Shown here: positions 16,434 to 26,614 of the stretch, piece after piece | How positions within the stretch are numbered: the first letter of the stretch is position 1 | Layout of the letters: each line of letters starts with the position of its first letter | Assembly (NCBI GenBank): GCA_020636745.1 | Contig: JACJXH010000008.1 | Coordinates: 1 to 64,000 of the forward strand | DNA length: 64,000 bases | Source: Lentimicrobiaceae bacterium | GTDB taxonomy: Bacteria > Bacteroidota > Bacteroidia > Bacteroidales > Lentimicrobiaceae | Reading direction: 5' to 3' | Translations under genes and position numbers: made by a program | The notes under the pieces: generated by a model | Seen by the model: the letters and a program-made list of their open reading frames with translations, nothing else | What the model was told of the DNA's origin: nothing | Databases searched by the model: none

Positions 16434-19400
16434 CTAACGGGTAATCAAAATTTTAACAGATTTATCAGCCTGAAGTCCGGCAGAAGTGCTGATTTTAAGC
16501 CTGCCGATGTAAAAGCCTGACGTAAGTAAATGACCATCGCTTCCGCGACCGTCCCAGTCAAACAGGATGGTACGGAATCCTGATGCAAAGATATGCTTGT
16601 TCAGGCTTGCAACCCTGTTTCCGGCCAGAGAATAAATATCGAGTTGCGCATCAAGCTCCTGTCCGGCCTGGTTGTGGTCAAAAGCAAAGGTGGTTTTGTC
16701 GCGCATGGGGTTGGGCCATGCCATCAGGTTTTCAAGCAGCAATTCGTCGGAACTGGCTACCACAAAGGTGGTGGATGCTTCTGATGAATTGTTGTTTACG
16801 TCCCACACTTTCAGCCTCAGGGTATGAAGCCCCGGCGACAGATTGTGAAACGGGAAGGTGATGACCCCGCTTTTGTAAGTGTTGAGGTCCGACAGGTAAG
16901 AGTCGTTCAGGATATAAGGGCTGTCGGTTTGCTCGTCGAGGATAGCCACAATATCATGTCCGATGCTGTTCCCGATGGTGTTGATGCCGCTTTCGTCGTG
17001 CAGGTAGGCCAGCATAACGGGGTTTTCATCGGTAAAGCCGCCACTGCGGAAGTTTTCGTCGTTCATATACAAATCAATCTGCGGGCCATTGTGGTCTTCA
17101 ATCTGTTTCTGGCTGAAGCCTCCTACCACCAGGTTGTCGTAATAACCGGCCGCATCTGTCACGCCATCGGTGGCGTAATAGCTTATTTTGCCCTGTCCGT
17201 ATTGATAGGAAATGTCGAGGGGTACAATAAATGAAGCGGTGAAACCTCCGTTTTCTACCTTTACCTTGCCCTTGTATATGATGCTGCGGCGAAGTCCGAA
17301 GGTCATAGGCGATGAGCCGTCAGAGCCAAAGGTTTTGATGCTGCTTTCCTTGTCAAAAACAATCACACTCACCTCACCGTTAAATTGGTTTAATGGGTTG
17401 TTGTTTTCATCGGCAATGAGGCCGGTGATGGTAATTTCGCTGAGTGCTTTCAGGGTGTCGGCAGTCTTGCTGATTTCAAAGCCGTTGATGCTGCTGGTGA
17501 TGACTTTGTATTGCGGATAAGCCATTTTTAAAGCAGGATCGCCCAGCAGTACAAACTTTTTGCTGTTGTTGTCGGTGCCCGATACTCTTTTAGAGATGCG
17601 GATAAGGTCGCCCAGGCGCGGCATTTCGCCATTGAGCGGGCTCAGGGCAATGTTGTAGAAGCTGCGTGCCAGGCTGAAGTTGGGAATGCCAAAGGTAGGG
17701 CGTGCGGTGGTAAACAGGGCAATGCCCCCGCCTTTGGGGTTGAGAAATACCAGCTCGCCGGCCGAAACCCTGAGCGGATCGTCAAAACGGCTGAACTCGC
17801 AGGTGGCGGTCATAAATACCGGCAGGCGGTCGTAGTTGCTCCAGTTGTTGATGTCGCTGGTTTCAAGCACCCGCTCATGCGCCCAGCCAACCTCACCACC
17901 GTGCCCGGTGTAGTTCACAATAAGGGCGCCCTTGTCGAGCCGCTGATTGATGGCCCGTGTGGCATCGGGGATACGCTGTCCGCCGGGGGTGGAAATCTGT
18001 TCGTAAGCGTCGAAATATATCTTATCAATATTGTAATTCCTGTAGGTGGTGTCAATCATGGTGGCTATCATGTCGGCCTGTTCCATGTGGTCGTTGCCAT
18101 CCTCATCATCGGCCACAAAGGCAATTATATTGCGCCAGTCGCCATTCACTTTGTCGGTGGCGGTGGCGTAATGTATCATTTTATCAACTGCCATTACCGC
18201 TTCTTCATGAGTTTGAACAGGCAGGCGTCCTACGCCGATGTCAAGCACATCCGACGATTGTCCGCCTTCGTTGTCGTCAATACAGCCGAAAAAGTCGTCG
18301 GTAGCATAGGAATTGACCGGGTGCAGCGACTCCACCGACTGAAAAACAGGGATAAAGTTGCTGTTTCCGCTGATGCGTTCCATGGGGTCGTAGGAGGCAT
18401 CGCCAAACAGCAGCAGATAGCGGGGCTGGCTGCCGGGGCCTGAGCGGTGCCACATCATTTTTACAAAATCCCTGATGGCGCTGATGTCCTGTGTGCCCGA
18501 GCTGAATTCATTATATATGGTCTGGGGTTGTACCACCAGCACACTCATATTGTCGTGCTGCGCATGGAAAGTGGCCAGCCGTTCGGCCTGGTCGGCAAAC
18601 AACGGATGGGTCACAATAATCATGGTGTAAGGTTGCAGGCCATGCAGGTTCTGATTGGCTGTTTTTTCAACAAAAACAGGCTTATAGTAAGCTCCGGCTT
18701 CACAAAGGGTGTATTCGCGCAGCTCGTCGGCTAAGGCTTTAAATTTCAGATTCCCCGAAACTGCTGAAGCCTGAATATAACCTGTATTCAGCGGGTCGGT
18801 CACATCCCACAGCTGCACGCTGCTGTTTACCTGGCCTATGTGGTATTCAACCACTCCCTGCTGCCCGGTGCGCCTGAAGCCAAATTGTCCGCCCGGAAAG
18901 TTCAGTTTGCCCGTGGCATTGACTTCTATAAAGTTTAGCCATCCTTTGGATGAGCCTGTGGTTTGGTTGTACCTGAGTGTAAACTCAAGTGGAAGGGATG
19001 GTTGGCCAATGGTGAAAATATCGTTGCCGGCCACAGCAAAGGCGGTGTTCGACTGGGATGAAATAGCCGAAACAGATCGGGTAAAGGTTTGTCCGGCGCC
19101 TGTAAGGGTAAAACTGCTGGCTACTGCTGAACGTGCAGCTACACTCAGCCTTACATTAACCGGGGCGCTGAGGTCGGCGTCAAAATTGCTGAAATCATAT
19201 TTGCGCGAATCAATCACGTCAAAAACGTCGCCATACCATTCCTTGCCCGAAATAATCAGGCTGTACTCATTGGGCTCGTAAGCATCATACCAGTTATAGG
19301 TATTAATTACAGCCGGATTGCTGCTGACTGGTTGCGGGAATTCCTGCATACGTTTACCGCTCTGCCCTGGTGAGCCGGAGGTGACAAAATAATAGGACTT

Positions 19401-20249
19401 TTCTGAATAAAGATGATCTTCATGTTTGAAGATATCGGCCTGTGCATCAAAACTCCATTTACGGGGGCCTTTGGCGTAAAAAAGGAGGTAGTCGCCGGCA
19501 TCAAATTGTCCGTCGCCACCATCGCTGACCATCACAGATAATTCGGGGATATCGTCGTATCTGACATCGCCGGCTCTTTCGGGCAGCATGCCGCCCCCGT
19601 AGCCATGCACCCTTAATTGCGAAGAGCTGAGGCCCTGCACATTCATGCCCATCGCTGCCAAATCGTTGTAAGTGAGCTGGTAAATGCCATCTTTTTCAAT
19701 AGCCAGTCTGTACCAGTCGCCGGTGCTGAGCACCGAAGCCGTAGCATAAGTGGGGGCGTCGCCTGATTTCAGCAAGCGCTCACTGCTGTAAAGGATGTTG
19801 ATTTTGCACGAAACAAGTTTTTCAATCAGGCCGGTGACCGGATTTTTTCTGAGCGGTACAAAAGAAATGCTTGCCCGGGCTTCACCTCTGTCGTAAACTG
19901 TTTCTGTAACAGGAACAATCATTTCGGGAAGGCTGCCGGCTGCTATGGGCAGTGCCCTGGTTTCGGTTTCGCTCAGTGGCTGGTATACCGCTTGTAAAAG
20001 GCTGGCCTGCTGTATTTCATGATTAGCCGCTTCGGTATAGCTGTACATGGGAAGACCGGTAGAGGCATCGGTATAACATCCTTCGCAGTGGAGCCAGGTT
20101 TGAGTGGAGCCATCGCTGTTTGTTTGAACGTAGGGCGGTAACCATTTCAGCACAAGAGGCTGCTGGGCAAAAGCCTGTCCCGCGCCTGAAAAAAGAATGG
20201 CCAAAATAGCGGTGCAAAATATGCTGTAGGGTCTGTTTTCAGACATCAT
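16434..20249 (-). CDS. porU: Type IX secretion system sortase PorU (copy 2)
   Basis: A 1271-residue paralogue of the adjacent copy, first gene of the leftward pair. Seen: signal peptide ending AFAQQ near residue 30, STGDWYRLAIEKDGIYQLTY near 170-190, NYTGHGGEVGW with His783, FMTATCEFSRF with Cys817, and the FlgD-like C-terminal domain ending KILITR. The catalytic neighbourhood is nearly identical to copy 1 while the N-terminal third is clearly diverged, so this is an old duplication rather than a recent one. The ends KVILAR and KILITR resemble T9SS type A sorting tails, as expected since PorU itself is exported by the system. Confidence 0.9.
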   Translation of the reverse strand: MMSENRPYSIFCTAILAILFSGAGQAFAQQPLVLKWLPPYVQTNSDGSTQTWLHCEGCYTDASTGLPMYSYTEAANHEIQQASLLQAVYQPLSETETRALPIAAGSLPEMIVPVTETVYDRGEARASISFVPLRKNPVTGLIEKLVSCKINILYSSERLLKSGDAPTYATASVLSTGDWYRLAIEKDGIYQLTYNDLAAMGMNVQGLSSSQLRVHGYGGGMLPERAGDVRYDDIPELSVMVSDGGDGQFDAGDYLLFYAKGPRKWSFDAQADIFKHEDHLYSEKSYYFVTSGSPGQSGKRMQEFPQPVSSNPAVINTYNWYDAYEPNEYSLIISGKEWYGDVFDVIDSRKYDFSNFDADLSAPVNVRLSVAARSAVASSFTLTGAGQTFTRSVSAISSQSNTAFAVAGNDIFTIGQPSLPLEFTLRYNQTTGSSKGWLNFIEVNATGKLNFPGGQFGFRRTGQQGVVEYHIGQVNSSVQLWDVTDPLNTGYIQASAVSGNLKFKALADELREYTLCEAGAYYKPVFVEKTANQNLHGLQPYTMIIVTHPLFADQAERLATFHAQHDNMSVLVVQPQTIYNEFSSGTQDISAIRDFVKMMWHRSGPGSQPRYLLLFGDASYDPMERISGNSNFIPVFQSVESLHPVNSYATDDFFGCIDDNEGGQSSDVLDIGVGRLPVQTHEEAVMAVDKMIHYATATDKVNGDWRNIIAFVADDEDGNDHMEQADMIATMIDTTYRNYNIDKIYFDAYEQISTPGGQRIPDATRAINQRLDKGALIVNYTGHGGEVGWAHERVLETSDINNWSNYDRLPVFMTATCEFSRFDDPLRVSAGELVFLNPKGGGIALFTTARPTFGIPNFSLARSFYNIALSPLNGEMPRLGDLIRISKRVSGTDNNSKKFVLLGDPALKMAYPQYKVITSSINGFEISKTADTLKALSEITITGLIADENNNPLNQFNGEVSVIVFDKESSIKTFGSDGSSPMTFGLRRSIIYKGKVKVENGGFTASFIVPLDISYQYGQGKISYYATDGVTDAAGYYDNLVVGGFSQKQIEDHNGPQIDLYMNDENFRSGGFTDENPVMLAYLHDESGINTIGNSIGHDIVAILDEQTDSPYILNDSYLSDLNTYKSGVITFPFHNLSPGLHTLRLKVWDVNNNSSEASTTFVVASSDELLLENLMAWPNPMRDKTTFAFDHNQAGQELDAQLDIYSLAGNRVASLNKHIFASGFRTILFDWDGRGSDGHLLTSGFYIGRLKISTSAGLQADKSVKILITR

Positions 20250-20689
20250 ATTGATCAGTATTATGGATTACAGCCGGCAAAATAACCGGAAGCAAGGTAA
20301 AAAAGCAAACAGTAAAACGGACTAATTCAGAAATATCAACATAAATAACACACAATAGGTTCAAATATTGTATCTTTGCCCATGGATATCAGATTCTCCG
20401 GTATTCTTAGCTGTATAATAACGGCGGCATTTTATCGTTATTGCAGTTAAATTACAATTTATAATAACTTTTGAAGCGCAATAATCTGTTTTTTGTTTGA
20501 GGTTGATAAGCCTGCATCTATCGGGATTTTAACATGCAGTGTTTAGGCAAGTTGTTGTTTAGTAAACCGGTAAGTGACGGCAAGGTATGTAAAAGTGGTT
20601 GGTTGTTGAAAAATAATTGACTGACTTTTGCAGGGATACAACCTGAAATAAAAAATATTCGTAATATTGGCTGCTTAAAATCCTTTTAC
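20250..20689. other. Divergent intergenic region between porU copy 2 and porP
   Basis: AT-rich, 440 bases, no credible ORF. A TAnnTTTG match (TATCTTTG) lies at 20371-20378 on the plus strand, too far from porP to be its only promoter unless the leader is about 300 bases. I see no structured RNA that I recognise. Confidence 0.4.
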
Positions 20690-21685
20690 ATGAAGCTTAA
20701 GATTAGCCTGGTACTGCTACTGATATCGCTTGTTTGTTTTGTGCGTGCACAGGATGCATCCTTCTCACAGTATTATGGTAATCCCATGTACCTGAACCCT
20801 GCGCTGGCCGGTTCAAAGATATGTCCCAGGCTCACCCTCAACTACCGCAATCAATGGCCATCCATCCCCGGAAATTTTGTGACCTATGCGGTGGGCTTCG
20901 ACCGTTTTGTAGATGCCGTTTCGGGTGGTGTAGGCCTGATGGTGATGAGCGAAAATATGGCTGATGGTATCCTTACCAATACATCGGTAAGCGGAATGTA
21001 CTCTTACAGGGTTAATCTGAGCAAACTGGTTACCATGAATGCAGGGATTGAAGCCACCTATATGCAGAATAAACTGAACTGGGGCAAATTGATATTTGCT
21101 GACCAGCTGAATAACTGGGACGGAACAGCCAATAACCTGCCTCCAACCAGTGAAACCCCGCCAGACCGGCTCAGCCTTGGCCTTGTTGATTTTTCGGCCG
21201 GCCTGCTTTTGGGTTACCGTGAAAGAGTGTATGGAGGTGTGGCCGTGAATCATCTTACACAGCCCGATAACTCATTTTACAGTAACGGAGCCAGCAAATT
21301 GGATATGAAAATGACGGTACATGCCGGAGCCCTTATTGATATGCGCGACGGAATCCGCTCGGGCGATGTGGAAGATTTAAGTATCTCCCCCAATATTATG
21401 TATCAGCAGCAAGGGCAGTTTCATCAGCTGAACCTAGGTTTGTATTTAAATGTATACCCCTTCGTTATCGGAGGCTGGTTCAGGCATAACTTCGAAAATC
21501 CCGACGCCGTAATTGCATTGGTGGGCTTTCAGCATGAAAAATTTAAAATCGGATACAGTTACGATTACACAGTTTCGCGATTAACCAATATTACAGGTGG
21601 TGCTCACGAGGTGTCATTTGCATGGCAATTTGACTGTGGTCAAAAAACCATTAAACAAAGGGCAATAAAATGCCCCCGTTTTTAG
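20690..21685 (+). CDS. PorP/SprF-family type IX secretion membrane protein
   Basis: A 331-residue outer-membrane protein. Seen: signal peptide ending VRAQ (residue 21) and then the family signature DASFSQYYGNPMYLNPALAG, with further barrel strands ending HEVSFAWQFDCG. PorP/SprF proteins are outer-membrane components that associate with PorK/GldK-type rings or with large cargo such as SprB. The gene is followed after 33 bases by gldJ and probably forms an operon with it. Bacteroidota often have several PorP/SprF paralogues, so assignment to the core PorP or an accessory SprF is open. Confidence 0.85.
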   Translation: MKLKISLVLLLISLVCFVRAQDASFSQYYGNPMYLNPALAGSKICPRLTLNYRNQWPSIPGNFVTYAVGFDRFVDAVSGGVGLMVMSENMADGILTNTSVSGMYSYRVNLSKLVTMNAGIEATYMQNKLNWGKLIFADQLNNWDGTANNLPPTSETPPDRLSLGLVDFSAGLLLGYRERVYGGVAVNHLTQPDNSFYSNGASKLDMKMTVHAGALIDMRDGIRSGDVEDLSISPNIMYQQQGQFHQLNLGLYLNVYPFVIGGWFRHNFENPDAVIALVGFQHEKFKIGYSYDYTVSRLTNITGGAHEVSFAWQFDCGQKTIKQRAIKCPRF

Positions 21686-21718
21686 TTAATATAAATCAAT
21701 AAACAATAAATCCCAGAA

Positions 21719-23209
21719 ATGATCAGCTACAGCAACATCTATCTGAAAATTGCACTTTTTGCTTCCGTTGCATTCCTCCTTGCTTCCTGCTCCAAAGAGT
21801 CATCGCGCACTACCGGATGGGAATACAACAATCCGAAAAACGGAGGATTCCAGGTAAACACCAAATACGCCGGACAGAACATCGGGCCGGGTCTCGTGAT
21901 GATCGAGGGTGGTACCTTTACCATGGGACGTACTTCTGACAATCCGATGTATGACTGGGACAATATCCCCCGCAGGGTGACCGTGCCTTCATTCTACATC
22001 GACCAGACTGAAGTAGCCAACATCGACTATGTGGAGTATCTTTACTGGATTAGCCGCGTTTTTGGTACCGATTATCCTCAGGTGTACCGCAAAGCCCTGC
22101 CCGATACCCTCGTATGGCGTGAGAAACTGGCTTACAACGAGCCCCTCGTTGAAACCTATTTCAGGCATCCTGCTTACCGCAATTACCCTGTGGTAGGTGT
22201 GAGCTGGGTACAGGCCAATGAATACTGCCTGTGGCGTACCGACCGCGTGAACGAAATGATGTTAATCCGTGAAGGTATCCTCGATTTTGACCCTGACCAG
22301 AGAAACGAAAATAACTTCAACTCCGAAGCATATCTGGCCGGTCAGTACGAAGGTCTGGTTAATAAACCGCTGAAAGACCTTAACCCCAGTGGTACCGGCG
22401 AACGCCGTGCCCGCCTCGAAGATGGTATCCTCGTACCTAAGTACAGGCTCCCAACCGAAGCCGAATGGGAATTTGCTGCCCTCGGTCTTGTTGGAAATAC
22501 CCTGTATGAACGCGTAGTTGAACGCCGCGTTTATCCATGGAACGGTACCATTGTTCGTTCTGATCAGAAAAAATATTATGGACAATTCCTTGCCAACTTC
22601 AAACGCGGACGCGGCGACTATATGGGCGTTGCCGGCAGCCTTAACGATGGCGCCGACCTGCCCGCCGAAGTGGCTTCATACTGGCCTAACGATTATGGCT
22701 TGTATAACATGGCCGGAAACGTGGCCGAATGGGTTCTCGACGTATATCGCCCCCTCTCTTTCGAAGATATGGCCGACTATTCGCCATACCGTGGCAATAT
22801 CTTTACAACCAAAGTAACCGACGAAGAAGGATTCCTCGCTACCAAAGACAGCCTCGGCCGTATCCGTTACCGCGAAGTAACCCCCGAAGAAAGCAAAGAC
22901 CGTTTCAATTACCGCAGTGCCAATCAGGTGAATTATGTGGACGGCGACTACCAGTCAACCATTAACCCCGACTGGACAACCGCTCCTGCTGATACCATCA
23001 ATACCACCAATATGATGTATGAGTATGGTAAAACCTCACTTATCAGCGATAAATCAAGAGTTTACAAAGGTGGTTCGTGGAGAGACCCCTCATACTACCT
23101 GAGCCCTGCTGCCCGTCGTTATCTCGACGAAAACCAGGCAACCAACTTTATTGGTTTCCGCTGTGCCATGGGCAGAGTAGGTGGTGCCTATTCAGGCAAA
23201 AGAAAATAA
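21719..23209 (+). CDS. gldJ: Gliding/T9SS lipoprotein GldJ
   Basis: A 496-residue lipoprotein: LLASC places the lipidated Cys at residue 24. The mature part is a formylglycine-generating-enzyme-like (SUMF1) domain: GGTFTMGR, FYIDQTEVANIDY, PVVGVSWVQANEYCLW, YRLPTEAEWEFAA, NMAGNVAEWVLD, YKGGSWRDPSYYL and GFRCAMG follow in the usual order. The long acidic insert and NQVNYVDGDYQS favour GldJ over GldK/PorK. GldJ is needed for gliding and for stability of other Gld/T9SS proteins; it is structural, without known enzymatic activity. Confidence 0.85.
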   Translation: MISYSNIYLKIALFASVAFLLASCSKESSRTTGWEYNNPKNGGFQVNTKYAGQNIGPGLVMIEGGTFTMGRTSDNPMYDWDNIPRRVTVPSFYIDQTEVANIDYVEYLYWISRVFGTDYPQVYRKALPDTLVWREKLAYNEPLVETYFRHPAYRNYPVVGVSWVQANEYCLWRTDRVNEMMLIREGILDFDPDQRNENNFNSEAYLAGQYEGLVNKPLKDLNPSGTGERRARLEDGILVPKYRLPTEAEWEFAALGLVGNTLYERVVERRVYPWNGTIVRSDQKKYYGQFLANFKRGRGDYMGVAGSLNDGADLPAEVASYWPNDYGLYNMAGNVAEWVLDVYRPLSFEDMADYSPYRGNIFTTKVTDEEGFLATKDSLGRIRYREVTPEESKDRFNYRSANQVNYVDGDYQSTINPDWTTAPADTINTTNMMYEYGKTSLISDKSRVYKGGSWRDPSYYLSPAARRYLDENQATNFIGFRCAMGRVGGAYSGKRK

Positions 23210-23228
23210 CAGTCAGTTTCTGTAGTGG

Positions 23229-23260
23229 CAAACCCCGTTTGAGTATTCAAACGGGGTTTG
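23229..23260 (+). terminator. Strong hairpin after gldJ
   Basis: A perfect 14-base stem (CAAACCCCGTTTGA at 23229-23242 with TCAAACGGGGTTTG at 23247-23260) and a GTAT loop, followed by a short T-rich stretch. A likely intrinsic terminator of porP-gldJ. Confidence 0.75.
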
Positions 23261-23419
23261 TTGTTTGATAGCGTAAATATTTTCAGGACAGTGACCGGTG
23301 GGCGCCCGCTGGCCCTGATTCTTCCATAAGCATGAAAGATTGTGTGCTATCTGGTATAAATTATGTAAATTCGGATTTCCTATTTTTAAACTTTATTTAC
23401 CTCTTATTTCAGGTTTATT

Positions 23420-24718
23420 ATGCAGAAAATCAGTCCGGAAGAGCTATACAGAAAATTCTGTCTGCATCCGTATATCAGCACCGATTCGCGCAAGGCACTG
23501 GCAGGTAGTCTGTTTTTTGCGCTTAAGGGCGAAAATTTTAATGCCAATATGTATGCTGCGCAGGCCCTGGAAAATGGGGCAGCTTATGCTGTGATTGACG
23601 ATGAGGCTTTCTTTACAGGGGAGCAAACGCTGCTGGTTGATAATGTTTTACAGGCCTTGCAGCAACTGGCTTCCGATTATCGGGCACAAATCCGGATTCC
23701 TGTGATTGGCATTACAGGTACCAATGGAAAAACAACCACCAAAGAATTAATGGCTACTGCCTTGTCGGCGCGCTTTCACACCCATGCAACCGTTGGAAAC
23801 CTGAATAACCATATTGGAGTGCCTATCACTATTCTCAATATCAAACCCGAAACTGAAATTGCCGTAATTGAAATGGGCGCCAATCATATCGGCGAAATTG
23901 CAGCACTTTGTCAGATTGCCAGACCAACACACGGTCTGATAACCAATATCGGCAAAGCGCACCTCGAAGGTTTCGGAAGTGCCGAAGGGGTGATAAAAGC
24001 CAAAAGCGAGCTGTATGATTATCTGCGCAATCATGGCGGACGGGTTTTTGTAAATGCGGATAATGCGCTGCTGATGTCGCTTACCGAAGGCATGGAACGT
24101 ATTTTATACGGAAGTTCGTCTGAAGCGGATTTGCACGGATTTGTTTCAGGTAAAGGGCCAATGCTTGAAGTGGTGCTCGATACAGAAAATGATTTGCATG
24201 TGAAAACCCGTCTGGCCGGGAATTATAATTTTGAGAACCTGATGGCTGCGATGTGTATTGCCGGCCATTTCAGGGTTGATTTGGGCGAAGCTGTAAAAGC
24301 GGTTGAAAACTATGAGCCTCGCATGAATCGTTCACAGATAATTGAAAACGGACGGAACACCATTATTATGGATGCCTACAATGCCAATCCCTCCAGTATG
24401 CGGGTGGCACTGGCCAACTTTGCTACCGTGGAGAGTGCTCAAAAGGTACTGATACTGGGCGATATGTTTGAGCTGGGCAACGAAGCACCCGCCGAACATA
24501 CAGCCGTGCTGCAGCAGGCAGTGGAGTTTGGTTTTGATGTCATACTTACTGCCGGTCCTTTGTTTGAAACAGCCGCAACAGAATTTGGCAGGGTGCGCGC
24601 TTTCAGCGATGTGCCTGAGCTGAAGGCTTATCTTGAACAAGCGGATATCACAGGGGCGCATATTCTGGTGAAAGGTTCAAGAGGAATGAAACTGGAAACT
24701 ATCACCGACAGTATCTGA
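23420..24718 (+). CDS. murF: UDP-N-acetylmuramoyl-tripeptide--D-alanyl-D-alanine ligase
   Basis: A 432-residue Mur ligase, slightly short for MurF but complete. It adds D-Ala-D-Ala to the UDP-MurNAc-tripeptide in the cytoplasm, the last step of soluble peptidoglycan precursor synthesis. Seen: TDSRKALAGSLFFALKGENF (MurF-type N-terminal uracil-binding domain), ATP loop GITGTNGKTTTKE at about 98-108, ATVGNLNNHIGVP, EMGANHIGEI, the carbamylated-lysine region, and DAYNANPSSM in the C-terminal domain. Three bases separate it from anmK, so the two are probably cotranscribed, linking precursor synthesis with cell-wall recycling. Confidence 0.95.
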   Translation: MQKISPEELYRKFCLHPYISTDSRKALAGSLFFALKGENFNANMYAAQALENGAAYAVIDDEAFFTGEQTLLVDNVLQALQQLASDYRAQIRIPVIGITGTNGKTTTKELMATALSARFHTHATVGNLNNHIGVPITILNIKPETEIAVIEMGANHIGEIAALCQIARPTHGLITNIGKAHLEGFGSAEGVIKAKSELYDYLRNHGGRVFVNADNALLMSLTEGMERILYGSSSEADLHGFVSGKGPMLEVVLDTENDLHVKTRLAGNYNFENLMAAMCIAGHFRVDLGEAVKAVENYEPRMNRSQIIENGRNTIIMDAYNANPSSMRVALANFATVESAQKVLILGDMFELGNEAPAEHTAVLQQAVEFGFDVILTAGPLFETAATEFGRVRAFSDVPELKAYLEQADITGAHILVKGSRGMKLETITDSI

Positions 24719-24721
24719 TAT

Positions 24722-25792
24722 ATGAAAGCCGATTATGAAGCATTGGGTTTGATGTCGGGCACTTCGCTGGATGGTCTGGATGTGGCACTTTGCCGGTTTG
24801 AGGTTGAAAACGGCCAATGGGCCTACTCTATTGCCGCTGCCGAAACCATCAGCTATTCCGAATCATGGACGCAACTGCTTTCGTCACTGCCTCAGGCTGG
24901 TGCGCTTGAAATATCGCTGGCTCACCATGATTATGGTAAATGGATGGGTCAGGTGTGCAGGGACTTTATTGCCAGGCACAAAGCCCGGCCTTCGCTCATT
25001 GCCAGCCACGGTCATACCATTTTTCACCGGCCCGAAAAAGGGACAACCCTGCAGATAGGCAGTGGTGCGGCCATTGCAGCTGAAACCGGATTAACCACTG
25101 TGTGCGATTTCCGAAGCCTGGATGTGGCCTTGCACGGACAGGGAGCCCCGCTGGTGCCGGTGGGCGACCGCCTCTTGTTTGGCTCTTATAATGCCTGTGT
25201 GAATATTGGTGGGTTTGCCAATATCTCATTTGAATCGGATAACAGAAGACATGCTTTTGATATTGGCCCGGCCAATATTTTGCTCAACCGGCTGGCAGCC
25301 CTCCTGGGGAAGCCATACGACGAATCGGGCAGCTTTGCCGGTAGCGGAAAGGTAATTCCTTCGCTGCTGGCCCGACTCAATCATCTTGACTATTACAGCC
25401 AACCGGCTCCCAAATCGCTGGGGCGCGAATGGGTTGAAAAACAGGTGCTGCCCTTGATTCAAACTGAGTTATATGAAATTACCGATTTGCTGGCCACCAT
25501 TACCGAGCATGTGGCTGTTCAGATTAGCCATGTTTTGCCGGCCGGTAAACAGGCCACTGCCCTGCTAACGGGTGGCGGCGCCCACAATCTTTATCTTACC
25601 GATAGAATAAAAGCACTGTCGTCATGTCAAATCGTTATTCCTGATAAACTTACCATCGATTTTAAAGAGGCACTGATTTTTGCTTTACTGGGGGTGCTGA
25701 GGATCAGAGGTGAAGTCAATTGCCTGGCCGAAGTAACAGGAGCTGTGAGAGATAACTGTGGCGGCGCTGTGTATCAGGGAGCTAAGCTTTAA
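24722..25792 (+). CDS. anmK: Anhydro-N-acetylmuramic acid kinase
   Basis: A 356-residue ASKHA-fold kinase that converts recycled 1,6-anhydro-MurNAc and ATP to MurNAc-6-phosphate. Seen: GLMSGTSLDGLDVALCRF at 9-26 (ATP phosphate loop), SHGHTIFHRP near 97-106, DFRSLDVALHGQGAPLVP near 125-142 with the catalytic Asp, FDIGPANILLN near 177-187 and LLTGGGAHN near 280-288. The length is typical for AnmK. Confidence 0.95.
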   Translation: MKADYEALGLMSGTSLDGLDVALCRFEVENGQWAYSIAAAETISYSESWTQLLSSLPQAGALEISLAHHDYGKWMGQVCRDFIARHKARPSLIASHGHTIFHRPEKGTTLQIGSGAAIAAETGLTTVCDFRSLDVALHGQGAPLVPVGDRLLFGSYNACVNIGGFANISFESDNRRHAFDIGPANILLNRLAALLGKPYDESGSFAGSGKVIPSLLARLNHLDYYSQPAPKSLGREWVEKQVLPLIQTELYEITDLLATITEHVAVQISHVLPAGKQATALLTGGGAHNLYLTDRIKALSSCQIVIPDKLTIDFKEALIFALLGVLRIRGEVNCLAEVTGAVRDNCGGAVYQGAKL

Positions 25793-26149
25793 CACAAACA
25801 CTGCAAAGCTGCCTTTTTAATGATGGGCTGTTTGCAAATGCTGATTTTATACCCGTGTTTTCTGCCAGCACAAATTACATTGAACAGATGGTTAAATAAG
25901 ATTAAACCATTGGTTTTAATCCTGATAGCTGATAATAAACAAGGGGTAAAATGTAAGTAAGGCTGTTGTTTTTTGTAACTTTGTAAAAATGGCAGAGTTC
26001 AGGTCAGGTTGGCGATGAAGGGTAGATGCTGAAAAACAAAATTTATTTACTGATGGCCTTAAAACGCAGGATGCACCTTACTGTATAAACATACCACAAG
26101 CCTGATGCGCAATTCCTGACAATTGTTTAACGTTTAAAAATTGTTCATC
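25793..26149. other. Intergenic region with promoter
   Basis: No gene seen. A -7 match TAACTTTG lies at 25976-25983 on the plus strand, which would give a leader of about 160 bases before the ATG at 26150. Nothing structured is recognised in that leader. Confidence 0.4.
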
Positions 26150-26566
26150 ATGAAAACAGCTATTCCGAGTAACGACGGCGAAAATATTTCTGTAAATTTT
26201 GAAAGAAGCAGGGGGTTTATTATTTTTGAAACACATGGAGGTGCTATTCTGAAGGAGGAGTTTCGCGACAATAACACACTGGGTATTACCATTGGCCATT
26301 TTAAACGCGTTGCGGGGAACGAAGATTGTAAGGAATATGCACGCCGGCCATTGCCTTCAGCCCTGAGCGATTGCGACGCAGTGGTTACAAGTGGTTTAGG
26401 GCAATGTGCTATTACCCATCTTCGTTCGGCTGGCAAAAAAGTGTTCTTTACCAGTGAACGGAATGCGCGGAAGGCATTGGAGCTCTTGACAAAAGGGCAT
26501 CTGAATTGCAATGAAGATTTTAGAATGCGAAGCAAAAAACGGAAAAATACCGGTGAAAACATATAG
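26150..26566 (+). CDS. NifX/NifB-type dinitrogenase cofactor-binding-like protein
   Basis: A 139-residue protein resembling the dinitrogenase iron-molybdenum cofactor domain family (PF02579). Seen: an N-terminal MKTAIPSNDGENIS strand, a central helix with ALSDCDAVVTSGLGQCAI near 75-92, and AGKKVFFTSE near 96-105. Outside nitrogen fixers these small proteins are of unknown function. I chose the ATG at 26150 over a TTG nine bases upstream because MKTAIPS is the usual family start. No nif genes are near; the next gene is a TonB receptor for a metal, so a metal-related role is possible but only suggested by position. Confidence 0.7.
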   Translation: MKTAIPSNDGENISVNFERSRGFIIFETHGGAILKEEFRDNNTLGITIGHFKRVAGNEDCKEYARRPLPSALSDCDAVVTSGLGQCAITHLRSAGKKVFFTSERNARKALELLTKGHLNCNEDFRMRSKKRKNTGENI

Positions 26567-26614
26567 TGCTATCGGCATCCTGGTTATATAGTGTTTACGG
26601 ATAAATAAAATGTA

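Noticed and set aside
26078..26562. Minus-strand ORFs over the NifX-like gene
   Set aside because: Shadow frames of the plus-strand gene, which has the better family match.
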